Positions 1 through 43,398 of a DNA stretch of 64,000 nucleotides are shown one piece after another. Source of the stretch: Callipepla californica brunnescens. Taxonomy: Eukaryota; Chordata; Aves; Galliformes; Odontophoridae. The notes below the pieces were generated by a model. The model saw only the letters and a program-made list of their open reading frames with translations, had not been told where the DNA came from and searched no databases. The translations under genes were made by a program, and so were the position numbers. Numbering within the stretch: position 1 is the first letter of the stretch; the number at the start of each line of letters is the position of its first letter. The stretch is taken from assembly GCA_023055505.1 (NCBI GenBank), contig JALIRH010000036.1:2790001-2854000 (forward strand). Reading direction: 5' to 3'.

Positions 1-369
1 AGTACTTGTGAATTACAGCAAGTGTATAAAGGCCAAGAGTTCTTTCACCAACCTTTGTATGGACAGCTGGAGATAGTGCACACAGCTATCCCCTGAATAT
101 TTTATTATTGCCTTATTTCTCAGGAATACTTGCTGAGAAGATCTTGGCATTCTTTTTTTAACTGCTTTTTTAAGTCACAATTCATGTTATACAGTATCAC
201 ACCCAAATAAATGCAGTCACAGTACACTTTAACAAGCTCACATAGTTCATAATTAAAAGTATCAATTTCAAGGAGCTTCAATATGAAGCTGCACTTAAAC
301 ATTCAGGAAAAACAAACATACAGACAGCTTAACAAAGACATTTAGCTGCGACCCACACCACTCACAAAC
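1..369 (-). other. UBE4B: UBE4B intron, 5' part (partial)
   Basis: The donor-side part of the intron after coding exon 18. AT-rich; no other feature seen. Confidence 0.85.
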
Positions 370-24686
<24,317 letters not shown>

Positions 24687-25014
24687 CGCCTTCCTCTTAA
24701 TGGTGAACGCGGAGGGAGGGCGGGCGCTTTCCTTCGCGCCGCCGACGGGCAGCTCCGCGGAGCGCTCTCCGGCCGCCTCCGCGCCTCACAAGGGCATCGC
24801 CGGGGCGGCCTCGCCTCGCCCGCCGGCAGCCGACCCCCGCGCCGCCCCCGGCCCGCCGCCCGCGGCCCGCCCGCGCTTCGGCGCCCGCCGCGCCCCGTGA
24901 GGAGCCGCCCGCCGCCTGCCGTGCGCCCGCCCGCGCCGCTCGGCCTCAGCTCCCGCCCGCGCCGCGGCAGTCGCCCCGCGCGGAGATTATTCATCAAAAC
25001 AACAGAGAGCAGCG

Positions 25015-25026
25015 GCGGCCATCTTG
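25015..25026 (-). promoter_or_regulatory. YY1-type element
   Basis: CAAGATGGCCGC on the minus strand matches the YY1 core (AAGATGGCGGC type) in the orientation of UBE4B transcription. Inferred from sequence only. Confidence 0.5.
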
Positions 25027-25141
25027 GGGGTGGGTCACATGAGGCCTCTGAGGGAGCCGGGCATGCCGGGCCGCGCGCGGCGGCGGCCAATGGGGAAGGG
25101 CGGCGGGCGGCGCGCGGAGGGCGGGAGGGGCGGGGCCAGGC

Positions 25142-25155
25142 GGCGCCATGGCAAC
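25142..25155. promoter_or_regulatory. RFX X-box-like palindrome
   Basis: GGCGCC, two bases, then GGCAAC: the right half-site is perfect (RGYAAC) and the left deviates at one position from GTNRCC. It lies between the inferred UBE4B start and the ATG of the candidate plus-strand gene, so it could serve either or neither. Confidence 0.35.
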
Positions 25156-25322
25156 GGGGGCGGGAGCGAGGGCGGGAAGGAGCGCCCTGAGGTGGTCGTC
25201 CTCCGCCCGCCCGGAGCTGGGAGGGGCAGCGCGGGGCTGGAGCGGCGCGGGGTGGGTCTCTATATCTGCCCGCTTCCGCAGAAAGGCGCTCTCGGGCATT
25301 TCCCGATCCTTACAAAAGCAGG

Positions 25323-27258
25323 ATGGAGCCCGCCGCCGTAGCGCTGTTTGACTGCTTTGAATCTGAGGTATTCTGCTTTCTTCCCATACAGCAGCGCAAA
25401 CTTCTCCGCATCGCGTGCTTTCGTTACGCCTCGAAGGGGTAGTTCTGTGTAAAATAGTCTTCCTTTCTTTCTCCTCCTTTTCCTTTACCTCTCCGTCTCC
25501 TTTCTTCCCCAGCTGTAGGACACAGGACGGTTCCCTCGCTTCTTTTCTCTTGGCATTACCAGATGCTTATTATATATTTTTTTAAGGGCTTGTGTATTGG
25601 TTGGCATCTAAGTTTCTTTATCGTGAGCGCTCATCTCTTAACATCTCCAGAGCATCCTGCATTGCCTGCCTTCAGATCGTCCATTTGAAGTAGGAAGGTA
25701 GCGGTGTAAAAAAGGAATGTAATTGATAGCAGCTCTTCTATATTTTTAATAGTAAAGCCTTCTCAATAGTAACCTTACCACTGAAGTGTTATGTTCATGG
25801 TCACACGAGCTTCTGATGCCTACTTGTAGTCTCTGTACTAACAGACTTCTTAAGGTTATCATAGAATCACCAGGGTTGGAAAAGAGCATCCAGTCCAACC
25901 ATCCACCTATCACCAGCTGCTCTCACTGAGCTGTGTTCCTCAGCACAGCATCTAAGTATCCTTAAATACCTCCAGCATCTCGCTGAGCAGCCCAGTCCAG
26001 TGCCTGACCACTAGTTCAGAGAAGCAGTATCTCCCAACATCCAGTCTGAATTTCCCCTGGCACCGCCTCTGTGGTGCTTCTCATACAGAGACAATTGCAA
26101 TACGTGTTTTTAAGCTGTGTGACTTGAACGCATCTGCAATACTGAACCAACAAAACGTTGGGTATCACTAGAGTTGAAACAAAAATACGTTCTGTTGCAG
26201 TGGTGCCATCTAATGGAGTAGCAAAGTCTGTGTGACTGCTGCAATACGTGGGTGGTGGAGGTGGCAGCATGTTTGCTGCTTGGAAGTATAGTTTGTATTA
26301 GAGTACTACAGCATCATAGATCTCATTTCCAAACAAATGAAAGCATCACTTGGTTCCAAAATGAACACACAGTCAGAATTCAGAAAACATATTCTATGTT
26401 TTACTCCCAGGTGTCCCTGTCCTAACTTCTTAGGTGTGCTAGTATTTTCCTTCATGTTTTGGAAGTCACCTTACATTTACATCTGGTAATTATCTGAGAT
26501 ATCAATTTAACTCAGAGCTCTCCCAACTTCAACAGAGCTTGACAAGGAAGAGATGCCTAAATAATGGGTTGTATTACTTCTCTCTGGAAGCATCAGGGAT
26601 AAGCTGAGTTTCTGTGAAAGAAGAAAATCCTAATTAAATCTGGCTGTAGCTCAGTAATTTAGATTGAACTCCAGCAATAGGACGTGTGTGCTGTTAGCAT
26701 CACCCAGGAGATGTAGCAGCTCATTTCACATGTGTATCAAGGTGATCTGGCCACTTGTTTACATGAGATAGAATAGAAAAATGTCTCACTTCTGACCTTT
26801 TGAATTGTTGCATATGTTAGCAAACGGAACAAATGCATGCAAAAAAGTCTTATCAGAAGCAGCAGTTTTTTTATTCTTTGTGTGTGCTGATAACATCTGA
26901 TTATTTCACAGGCTGAAACTTACGTGATCCCTCAGACCTATCTTTGTTATCGAGGGATGTGGTCACAGACTGATTTCCTCTGGTAAGTTGAACCTCATTG
27001 TTTTGAAAACAAAGCACAGCTTCACATTACTCGTTTGAGATGGAAGCAAGCAGTTAACTGCTCCTGAAGTGCTAGTCTGTGTCTTAAGGAGAAGCATTTC
27101 AAATAGTGAAGTTAGAGCCTCGGTTGTAATGTTGATTTTTCTTTTTTTACTATTCCTAGAGTTACACATGTAAGTTTAAGCTCTTCTTTCTGTTTTGTTT
27201 CATCTTTTCATGCCCTTACAGAAGGAGGAATGGTTCTTGTTTTGATGAAGGTGACTAA
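25323..27258 (+). CDS. Candidate small spliced gene divergent from UBE4B (49 aa, unrecognised)
   Basis: Three segments join in phase: 25323-25367 (15 codons, ATG with A at -3 and G at +4, donor GAG|gtattc), 26912-26982 (23 codons plus 2 nt, acceptor tatttcacag, donor CTCTG|gtaagt) and 27225-27258 (stop TAA at 27256-27258). The product starts MEPAAVALFDCFESE, continues with AETYVIPQTYLCYRGMWSQ and ends FDEGD; no signal peptide, membrane segment or known domain is visible. The third acceptor is a cagaag tandem: the first AG would create TGA at the junction (38 aa), the second gives Trp. A donor-like GAAG|gtgact at 27250 could lead to further exons I could not find. It may instead be a non-coding divergent transcript. 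I do not recognise the protein, and the call rests on splice signals and an open, protein-like frame. Confidence 0.3.
25368..26911 (+). other. Intron of the candidate gene / intergenic UBE4B-RBP7
   Basis: AT-rich sequence after the CpG island. It contains an antisense CR1 fragment (25858-26062). Nothing else recognised. Confidence 0.6.
25858..26062 (-). mobile_element. CR1 LINE 3' fragment (minus orientation)
   Basis: Starts with the reverse of the CR1 tail (tcatagaatcaccagggttgg, shortened here) and continues with text typical of CR1 3' UTR such as tccaaccatccacctatcac and agcagcccagtccagtgcct. Truncated and diverged. Edges are approximate. Confidence 0.85.
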
Positions 27259-27292
27259 CTACAAAGCACCATATCTCTTACTACTTGGGTTT

Positions 27293-27306
27293 CCCCCCCC
27301 CCCCCC
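27293..27306. repeat. C14 homopolymer
   Basis: Fourteen consecutive C on the plus strand (G14 on the minus strand), between the candidate gene and the RBP7 polyadenylation signal. Confidence 0.9.
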
Positions 27307-27351
27307 TCCAAAATACATTCAGAAGATGGGTACTTAAGATGGTTTGGGGCG

Positions 27352-27357
27352 TTTATT
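27352..27357 (-). terminator. RBP7: Probable RBP7 polyadenylation signal
   Basis: AATAAA on the minus strand, about 180 nt beyond the RBP7 stop codon; the first canonical hexamer met. Confidence 0.5.
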
Positions 27358-27534
27358 AGCAAAAAAAATCATATCTTTAACACTGCTAACAACAAATAAT
27401 GTTTCCCAAGCTGGAAACATCAGATCATTTAGGTAGAAAGGAATCAGGTCTTGTCTTTCCAGTTGCCACTGGGCATGAGAATGCACGGCCTCCTGCAGAT
27501 AGCTGTCTTTCCATGTTGGAACCAATGCTTGTAT

Positions 27535-27585
27535 TTAAGCTCTCTTGAATACTTGCTTACATACTTGATTCTCACAACGGAGCTC
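27535..27585 (-). CDS. RBP7: RBP7 coding exon 4 (residues 119-134 and stop)
   Basis: Encodes [16 protein letters not shown] and TAA. The acceptor is tttttttgcag|GAGCTC. A plus-strand open frame at 27451-27708 overlaps this exon and is its shadow. Confidence 0.95.
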   Translation of the reverse strand, partial: ELRCENQVCKQVFKRA

Positions 27586-29083
27586 CTGCAAAAAAAAGAA
27601 GGTACAGAAATGGATGTAGTAACCGAAGAAACTGTCTCCAAAGGAGAAGACAGATCTTCTGCCAGGACTGCTGACCATCACTGCTCTGCTGTGCCAAGTT
27701 ATGCGTAACATTCTGCATTTAACTGCTCGAGATGAGTAAGATTGAAACAGTCAAATTATTTCAACTAAAGCAGCTGAAAGCAAAATGTGTTCCTGATGTC
27801 CTGTGAAGTGTAGTACTGAGGTAGGAGACAACTTGCACATTATGACTACAACGTAGATAGCATTTTTTGTCACCTAGAGACAGTTCTGAAGTAAATCAAA
27901 TACCAAATGTAGGTCATCTCCTTCAAGCCAGTGAGTCCAGCCTCTGTTCTTCTTCTCCCCAGTCTGGACACAGATAAGTTTGTCATCGTCCCAGGTAACT
28001 AGGCTCTGTTGAAAAGAAACCAAATGTTGGTTGTTACTTCAGTTCTGAATTATATCTAGTATTAGATTATCTAGTGTAATATATCTAATAGTATTTTTGA
28101 AACAATTTCAGCTCAGATAGCAAGGCTAACTGTAGCACCTTAATTTTCAAAGAGCACCTTGAATTTTGAATTATTCAGTCTTACCTTGCATTTTCTGTTA
28201 TCCAGGCCTTTATTGTCTTCTTCAAACTCTTCCCCAATTTTAAATTGGAGTGTATAGTCTCTAAATGTGCTTGTGGTATGGATGGAAAATAAATCGCCAT
28301 CCTGTTTGATCACTTTCTGAGGCTTCAGCATTTTTGCTATCTTGCGTGTTGCAAAGTCAATACCTTTGAGTGAAGAAAAAAAGTCAGAGTTGTACTCTTC
28401 ACCGTCCATTCTGACAGCTGGGATTTACATGTATTGCTTCCAGAGCACTTCTTAGGGAAGGTTTGACCTTCCTGCTATGCAAGCTTGGTTTTGCTGTAAT
28501 TGTTTTTGTTTCCCACCCCTGGAGGTATTATATGTTACACAGTTCAAGGCCTGTTCTTAAACATTTGGTCTTTTCCCATATATCCAGACCCCAAGAACTT
28601 ATTAGCTACAGGGAATTACAGTTAACTGGTCTTTCATCGTCCTTTGAGAGGTAAAGGAATGATGTGGCATATTTTTTTGTGATTAGGACATTTCTGTGTC
28701 TGTACTGAAAGCAAAAGAAGCTCAGTAGACAGGGAGAGCTCTTCTCGACCTCTGAAAAAAAGTGTATGAATCTTCTCCTTGAAACAATTGCCAGGCTGAG
28801 AAAGTCCTGAAAGCTGCAAGGACACCTGGGTGGCATGCTGAACTGACAGCCAATGCTGTGTCTTTGATCAGCTAACAAATAACCTTCCTCTATTTTTTAG
28901 AGGAAAAAAAGAAGTAATTAATATCTAGGTTTTAGAAAAATTCAAACAGTTAAAATGCAGGAGGCCCCTCAGAGAAAGAGAGAAGAGCAGAATTAGGTCT
29001 TTTCACCTACCTAAAGCTGTCATGTAGCCTTCAAAGTTGTCGTTACTGACAAGGTTCCAGGTTCCATTGAAATCCACAGGCAT
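27535..29083 (-). CDS. RBP7: RBP7, cellular retinol-binding protein 7 (CRBP IV type), complete
   Basis: A small cytosolic beta-barrel retinol carrier of the fatty-acid/retinoid-binding (FABP) family. Exons 29011-29083, 28185-28363, 27904-28005 and 27535-27585 give 405 nt, 134 aa, the usual length, with the four-exon structure of the family and all GT/AG borders. The N-terminus [20 protein letters not shown] carries the family signature; [17 protein letters not shown] is nearly identical to human RBP7. The pocket motif is GWTHW (His109, position 108 without the initiator Met), as in RBP7, whereas RBP1/RBP2 have Gln there. It ends VCKQVFKRA. It lies between UBE4B and NMNAT1 as in human. The start is fixed by the signature. 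No defect is seen. It could be confused with RBP5/CRBP III, but synteny and the His support RBP7. Confidence 0.95.
27904..28005 (-). CDS. RBP7: RBP7 coding exon 3 (residues 85-118)
   Basis: Encodes [20 protein letters not shown] and then [14 protein letters not shown]. Borders are ttcaacag|AGCC and CATTTG|gtattt. Failure to splice would add seven residues and a stop. Confidence 0.95.
28185..28363 (-). CDS. RBP7: RBP7 coding exon 2 (residues 25-84)
   Basis: Encodes [20 protein letters not shown] and ends LDNRKCK. Borders are actcaaag|GTATTG and TGCAAG|gtaaga. Confidence 0.95.
29011..29083 (-). CDS. RBP7: RBP7 coding exon 1 (residues 1-25)
   Basis: ATG is at complement 29081-29083; it encodes [20 protein letters not shown] then MTAL. 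Donor TTTAG|gtaggtg leaves one base of Gly25. Confidence 0.95.
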
Positions 29084-29159
29084 TGCTGGACTGTGGAAAG
29101 GAGTTACGGTCAATCCCTGGCTAAAAAGCAGAAATTAAGAAACAGATTTCCAGCCGGGC

Positions 29160-29170
29160 CTTATATGAGG
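29160..29170 (-). promoter_or_regulatory. RBP7: RBP7 TATA box
   Basis: CTCATATAAGG on the minus strand lies about 80 nt upstream of the ATG, suggesting a start site near 29.13 kb and a short 5' UTR. A CCAAT core (plus 29233-29237) lies about 70 nt further upstream. No CpG island: a TATA-type tissue-regulated promoter. Confidence 0.6.
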
Positions 29171-29529
29171 GACTGTGGGTGGGATTTCATCTGAGAGCAT
29201 TGGCGGTGGAGGGGAGGGGTACTGCTGCTGAGCCAATAGGGAGGAGGATATTTGTAGATGAGCTGGGTTGGAGGGAAGAGTTCAGCGTTTCCGAAATCTT
29301 TGTGTGGAGTAAATGTTACTAACTCAAAAGTCACAGCACAAGCTAAAAACTGCTTTAAATGGTTTCTATCTTGCATATTTTAAAAGGTATCACGGACACA
29401 GTTTGTCACTCCTAAGATTCCCTGTGTGTATATTCAGTCTGGGGGTTTATGATTTCAAATCTAGATATTTTTTTGAAAAGGAGTTCTACCTATGGAGCTG
29501 TGAGAGACTTTTTTCTAGGGCTTGTACAT

Positions 29530-29827
29530 GTAGGACAAGGGGTAATGGCTTTAGGCTAGAAGATATAGGACAGGGGTAATGGTTTTAGGCTAGAAGAAGG
29601 TAAATTTTGATTAGATGTGAGGGAGATATTGTGAGTTTTCTTCACTGTGGAGTGTTGAAGCACTGCAGTGTGCTGCCCAGAGAAGCTGTGGATGCCCTAT
29701 CCCCAGAAATATTCAAGACCAGGTTGGATGGGGCTCAGAGCAGCCTGAACTAGTCCCTGCCCATGGCAGGTGGGTGAAGTAGAGGGCCTTTAAGGTCCCT
29801 TCCAAACCAAATGATTCTGTGGTTCCA
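29530..29827 (+). mobile_element. CR1 LINE 3' end with internal tandem duplication
   Basis: A sense CR1 tail: 'gctgcccagagaagctgtgg', 'caggttggatggggctcaga', 'aggtcccttccaaaccaaat' and a terminal 'gattctgtggttc'. Its left part holds two copies of a 33-35 bp unit (29531-29563 and 29566-29598). Left edge approximate. Confidence 0.9.
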
Positions 29828-31593
29828 TAAAAAGAGAATTTGCTCTTTTGAGTCTGAACAAAAAAACTCACAGCTACTACTTTTATTTATTCAGGATAGT
29901 CCGAGTAAAAGCATAATATTTTACAGAAAGAATTGTTTCACCGAACTTTGGCTCCATTTCTGGAGCGGGCAGTTTGACCTGTATGACTCACAGAGACACG
30001 TGGGTAGGAAATCAAGACGTCAAAGCTTCTTTCCTGTTTGCAGATGGATATTGTTCTCCAACATGCACTCAGCTAGGACTGGCACAGAGGGATACAAATG
30101 AATGTTCTCCCTGGACTCAAATCGTAACATTTCACCCACAGCCTGTTATTAGGAAGCTGTGATACTTGAAGAGCGCTGCTGTGTATGACTGTCTCTTCCA
30201 AGTAAAGAGAAATCAGTACTGGGATAAGTCCTCTGTAGAAGTTTGGAATAAAATTGTAGTTGGAAACTAAGATTATTCAGATTTCCATGATGTAGTGTTT
30301 CTTTCTGTAAACAAGTATTGAATTTCAAACTAAGACTTACTGAGGGTCCTAGCATTGCTATTTCAGGGTTAATCTAAGGAACTGGCTGTGGGACATGAGC
30401 TGCCTCATGTGTCCTGGCCACGTCCTGTGGTGGTTCAGTTAATATTCCCTTACAACTTCTCCTATTTTTTGTGTCAGGACTTTTATTTTCCATTTTTATC
30501 TTAATTGCTGTGCAGCACTGAGGATCTAACACATTCCAGAAGTAGATATTGCTGTCGTAGTGTTTGTAAAATAATTCAGTCTGAATTACATGTGTGATAC
30601 AATGGCTCTGTGATCTCTTACTACAGCAGAACAAAAGACGACATAAAAAAACAAGAAAAGAAGAGGCAATTTATTTACAGAACATCTGTGAATACATGAC
30701 AACTTCTATAAAGAAGTTCCATGAACTGCATTATTCACAAACTTCACATTTTCAAGTACATAGATCCTCTCTAGATCAAGTCCCCTCTTGGTCGTTTTAC
30801 TTTTTTATAACTCTGGACTGTGACACTCACCAACTGATGCTGGTGTTCAGAACTGATTAGAACAGTAAACTGTGTCTGTGTTTACTTCCAGCATCGTTAA
30901 CAGGGAGGTTGTTTCTGGGTCCTGCTGGTAAAAAGATCTGTATTCATTGCCACTCTTGAACAACACTGTTTTGTGTAGGGAAAAAAACTGTACTGACGTT
31001 GTTCTTCCTACTTAAAAATCATGCAATCATCAGACATCAGATTTGGTTAATGACTAAAACTAGCATATTACATGCGATTCATTTTATTGGAAAACCCATC
31101 ACGTGTAACTACATGAAAACCCAGTGAAACAGAAGTGTCCAATAATCAGTGCTTTATAAAACATCCTATTAAATATGCACTTCCTGTAGAATTACGCAGA
31201 GTAGGCCAATACTCACCCGTGCCATTATTCAGAAGAATAAACCTAAAGCACAGTACGTGACCACATAAACAGGGTGCTTTCCTACTGCTCTCTTTATTCA
31301 GAAACACATTAACGGAGTTGAGTAATGAATCTTGCTCTCTGCTCATCAGCCTCAGAGTCAGAAGACAGAAAAGAAACACAGATCTTGTCCTTCCCCATGC
31401 ACCATCAATAATACAGTTCTATATTCAATCTTCAGTGGCATTTTGATTGCTGAAGTGTGACAGAGGGCTTGATGCATCCTTCAGTACCTTTACTACTGTT
31501 GATTCTTCACAAACCCAGCCTCGTTATCAAAAGTGTAATACTGCCTCAGCTCTAGGGGAATGAATGTATTTAATGCAGGAATCACCCAGAGGT

Positions 31594-31611
31594 AAAAAAA
31601 AAAAAAAAAAA
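31594..31611. repeat. A18 homopolymer
   Basis: Eighteen A in the RBP7-NMNAT1 intergenic region. No element body identified. Confidence 0.9.
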
Positions 31612-31986
31612 GAATCCTTGAAGCTACCTTATGTTACTGTGCAGTTACAGACGACCTGCTAAGTTCTGATCTGCTTTTGTTACACTGGAGATCTCCTTGT
31701 ATGTTCTCTGTAGATGGCAGGCTGAATCTAGCAGAACAGAGGTTCTGTTCTAAAATAATTGCAGAATATTATGTGAGGCTCCAGGTGTGCATCCCTGATC
31801 TGAGCCCCACTGCAGATTTCAGCTTTTCCCACTGGCGTCTTGACTCCTTTTCTCTGTGAGCCCTGCACGCCCTGAGAATCTCTCATTCTGTTGGCTTTGT
31901 TAATCTGAAAAATGCAAAGAGAATTCTCACGTGGAGATAATGTGAAAGAGCTGTCGACCTGTTAGCATCTTGGGAACCCTGACATT

Positions 31987-31992
31987 TTTATT
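31987..31992 (-). terminator. NMNAT1: Possible NMNAT1 polyadenylation signal
   Basis: AATAAA on the minus strand about 1 kb after the NMNAT1 stop. Other hexamers occur at 31276-31281 and 31083-31088, so the used site is uncertain. Confidence 0.3.
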
Positions 31993-32992
31993 AAGGCACA
32001 TAATCCAAAATAAAAATGGGATGACCACAAAGAAGGGGAGGTAGCATCCTATTACTGTGACATTCACAGTGCCTCTCTGGTTTATAGTGATATAATACAG
32101 GCAGTATTTTCTTAGATTCTAAATCAGATTTCCAGCAAAAAGAAAACCAAAAACATTTTGTTTACGTACAGTCCTAGCACCCAACTATTTCTTCTCAACT
32201 CCAGTGGCAGAAAACAATTCTGGCTCTATATATTTGGCTTAAAAGGCTCAGTTATTATTGGAAATGAAAGGAAAATGAGAATCTGCAGTGACACCATAAC
32301 CATTGAATCAGTGGCTATAAAACAGTTTTTGAAGTAGGTCCATCCTTATTTGAGAAATCTCGCTGAACTTAACCTACAGCTCTGGAAATGCCAATGGAAA
32401 ACTAAAGCACGAGATATTTTGGGGTGCAAATTGCATGACAGCAAAGAAATGGGCTTCATCTTTGAAAGGCAAGCATGAAAGCATGGTACAGCTAGCACCA
32501 ATTCACCCAGCAGTAAAATCTTCCACAGCATACAGCCAAATAGTTTCTGTAAGCTGTATCACGTGTTAGCAGTTTTTAAAAATCGAATTATTGCAGATTT
32601 AGTGTCAGTAAGTGGTCTATTTCGAAGTAAGGTGGCTTTGCTACTTAGACACTATGAGTTATTTGTGTTCCTGTTTCATTAATTGCAGTCAGAGTGGTCT
32701 GAGCTAAAAGAAATCAGAACAAAGAAATCATCAATTTGTAATTCTTGTACACTGCTGTAAATGACTGCATTCAGCACTCTGAACTGTGACAATCTGACTA
32801 GACGTGAGAATCTTACAATCGGATTTTATAAAATAATATATAGCCCCAATTAATAAACAAACCAAATCTCGTCAGCAACTACACATCTCCTGAAGCCATA
32901 GAATTTGCTTGCTATTGACTGAAAAAAACCATCTTTGTGTACTGAACTATTATCTTTTCACACCAGAAAGCAAATTTTCTGCAAAGCGCCTG

Positions 32993-37164
<4,172 letters not shown>

Positions 37165-37870
37165 ATGTTTAGCATGTTTACATACAGGCCCACCCTGCTT
37201 CCACGGGCTGCTCACGGCCACGACACAGCTCAGGCTGCACCCACGGCAGACCGCGGCCCAGCTCTGGAGCCCACCTCCTTCCACGGACGAGCAGGCAGCG
37301 CTGAGCGCGCGTGGGCTGATTTCACAGGCAGGCCTTCACGTATTAAGCACGTTTACGTACTCACAGAGCATCAGCCTCCGTCTGCGTTACCCTTTATCAG
37401 GCACGCCGGCCCCGCGCCCGCCGCCGCCGCCGCCTCCCACGGCCGCACTCCGGCGGCGCCTCAGAGCGCGGCCCGGCCTCCCGCCGCCAGCCCCGCGCCG
37501 CGATTGGCCGGGACCACCGGAAGCCGCTCCGCCGCGGAGCCCTTCCCCGCGGTCCCGGCGACGCCGGCCCGCCTCAGGTGAGGCCGCGGGGCGGCGGGCC
37601 GGGCCAAGCTCTGGGGACCGGGCCGAGCTCTGGGGACCGTGCCGGCTTTACCTCACCTCCGGCACCGGTGGAGAGTTGCGAGCTGCGTGCGGCGAGAGGC
37701 AGGCTGCGCTGCGGTTCCGTCCTGTCGTGTCTCCTCCCCCAGCCCTTCCGTTAGCTGCGCGTCGTACCGCGGCGGAAGGATCGCGTTTCCGTGCGCGGGT
37801 TGGTGGCGGCGCGCTGCTCCGGGTGTGCCGTTCGTGCGGCCTGTGGAGCGGCAGAGCCGGCAGGGATCGC
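37165..37870. promoter_or_regulatory. Bidirectional CpG-island promoter of NMNAT1 (-) and LZIC (+)
   Basis: A CpG-rich block between the two head-to-head genes. An inverted CCAAT (ATTGG) at 37503-37507 is 9 bp from an ETS site CCGGAAG at 37517-37523, the usual pair of TATA-less bidirectional promoters. The plus-strand donor CTCAG|gtgagg at 37577 closes non-coding LZIC exon 1. On the minus strand CTCT|gtgagtac at 37365 could close a non-coding NMNAT1 exon 1. Starts are inferred to lie around 37.48-37.53 kb. Confidence 0.75.
37530..37577 (+). other. LZIC: LZIC non-coding exon 1 (start approximate)
   Basis: Ends at a consensus donor CTCAG|gtgagg. It would splice to the acceptor tttttttctag at 38481, giving exon 2 with a 43-nt leader before the ATG. 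Confidence 0.5.
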
Positions 37871-38029
37871 CCCTCCTGTGCTCTGGTTTTCTTTGTTTAA
37901 GATGTTTGCACGCTTCAGAAAGTTCAGCCTGGGTTGTTTCTGAAGTAGCTCTCCTGAGAGGAGATGCGGAGTGCTTCTGGGGTGCGAGGTGACAGGCTCC
38001 CGTGGCACCGGGGGGATTTAGTGAGCGCC

Positions 38030-38213
38030 AGGAGGGGTAAGGGTGGTCAGGTGCCGTGCTGGCTGCCCAGGGCAGCGCGGGGTCACACACTGCACGGGTC
38101 TTGAAGCGATGTGTGGACAGGCGGCTTAGGGCCCTGGATCCCTGCTGGATGGGGTGTCAGGTTGAGGGTTGGATGTGCTGATCTTAAGGGTCCTCTCCAA
38201 CCTGAATCATTCA
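38030..38213 (+). mobile_element. Diverged CR1 LINE 3' end in LZIC intron 1
   Basis: Pieces such as ggtggtcaggtgccgtgctg, ggctgcccagggcagc, ggatggggtgtcaggttgag and cttaagggtcctctccaacc follow the order of a sense CR1 3' tail. It is GC-enriched and old; edges approximate. Confidence 0.7.
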
Positions 38214-38515
38214 GTAAGAGCCTGTTGTGTATAAGGAGCGTGAGGATATCAGGGGCTTGTTTTCACAGATGTTTCCATGTGCTATCTGTGTTTTTATCTA
38301 GAGTGTGACTTTTTCTACAAAAAGCAAACCAGCAGCCCTCTATTTCTCTATTTGCATTGCTGGTGTCTCAGAGTGCTTTTAGTAGATACTCCATCACTGA
38401 GGTACTGTACGTTGTTATTATGCATTTTAAAACCCCTCTTAAGCTGTTGATCCCCAACATTAAGACGTTATTTTTTTCTAGGATTGTTATGTAACAACTT
38501 AAAAGTTTCATATGA

Positions 38516-43077
<4,562 letters not shown>

Positions 43078-43392
43078 AGAGATGTGTGAGGCTAGAGCCT
43101 CTCCAGTTGTCAGAATTGGACTTTGCTCATATTGTAATTGGTTCTTTTTCTGCTTAAGAAGTTGCAAAAAACGAACAACGCCTCAACAAACATTAAACCT
43201 CGTGGGGTCTTAACCAGAAGATATGAAGTAAACAACCTTAAAGTGCACTTTGGAACATTGGTGTCTGTGTACCCCTCAGTAACAGTTCTGAGGTTGAGCA
43301 CTAAGTGGTACTCTGAGAACAAAACCTTCTTATGACTGTCTTTGAAAAGAATCAGCTATTTTCCACTTTTCTGAATGTGTATTTCTCTAACT

Positions 43393-43398
43393 ATTAAA
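43393..43398 (+). terminator. LZIC: Possible LZIC polyadenylation signal
   Basis: ATTAAA followed about 30 nt later by T/GT-rich sequence (ttgttgtggc). Another ATTAAA is at 43193-43198 and AATAAA occurs only further down (45773 on), so the used site is uncertain. Confidence 0.35.

Larger units (their letters stand above)
29171..32992. other. Intergenic RBP7 - NMNAT1
   Basis: RBP7 upstream sequence, one CR1 (29530-29827), an A18 run (31594-31611) and the presumed NMNAT1 3' UTR at the right end. No further gene recognised. Confidence 0.7.

Noticed and set aside
27451..27708. 85-codon plus-strand ORF
   Set aside because: It overlaps RBP7 exon 4 on the other strand, which explains part of its protein-like look; no splice connection to the candidate gene keeps an open frame for long.
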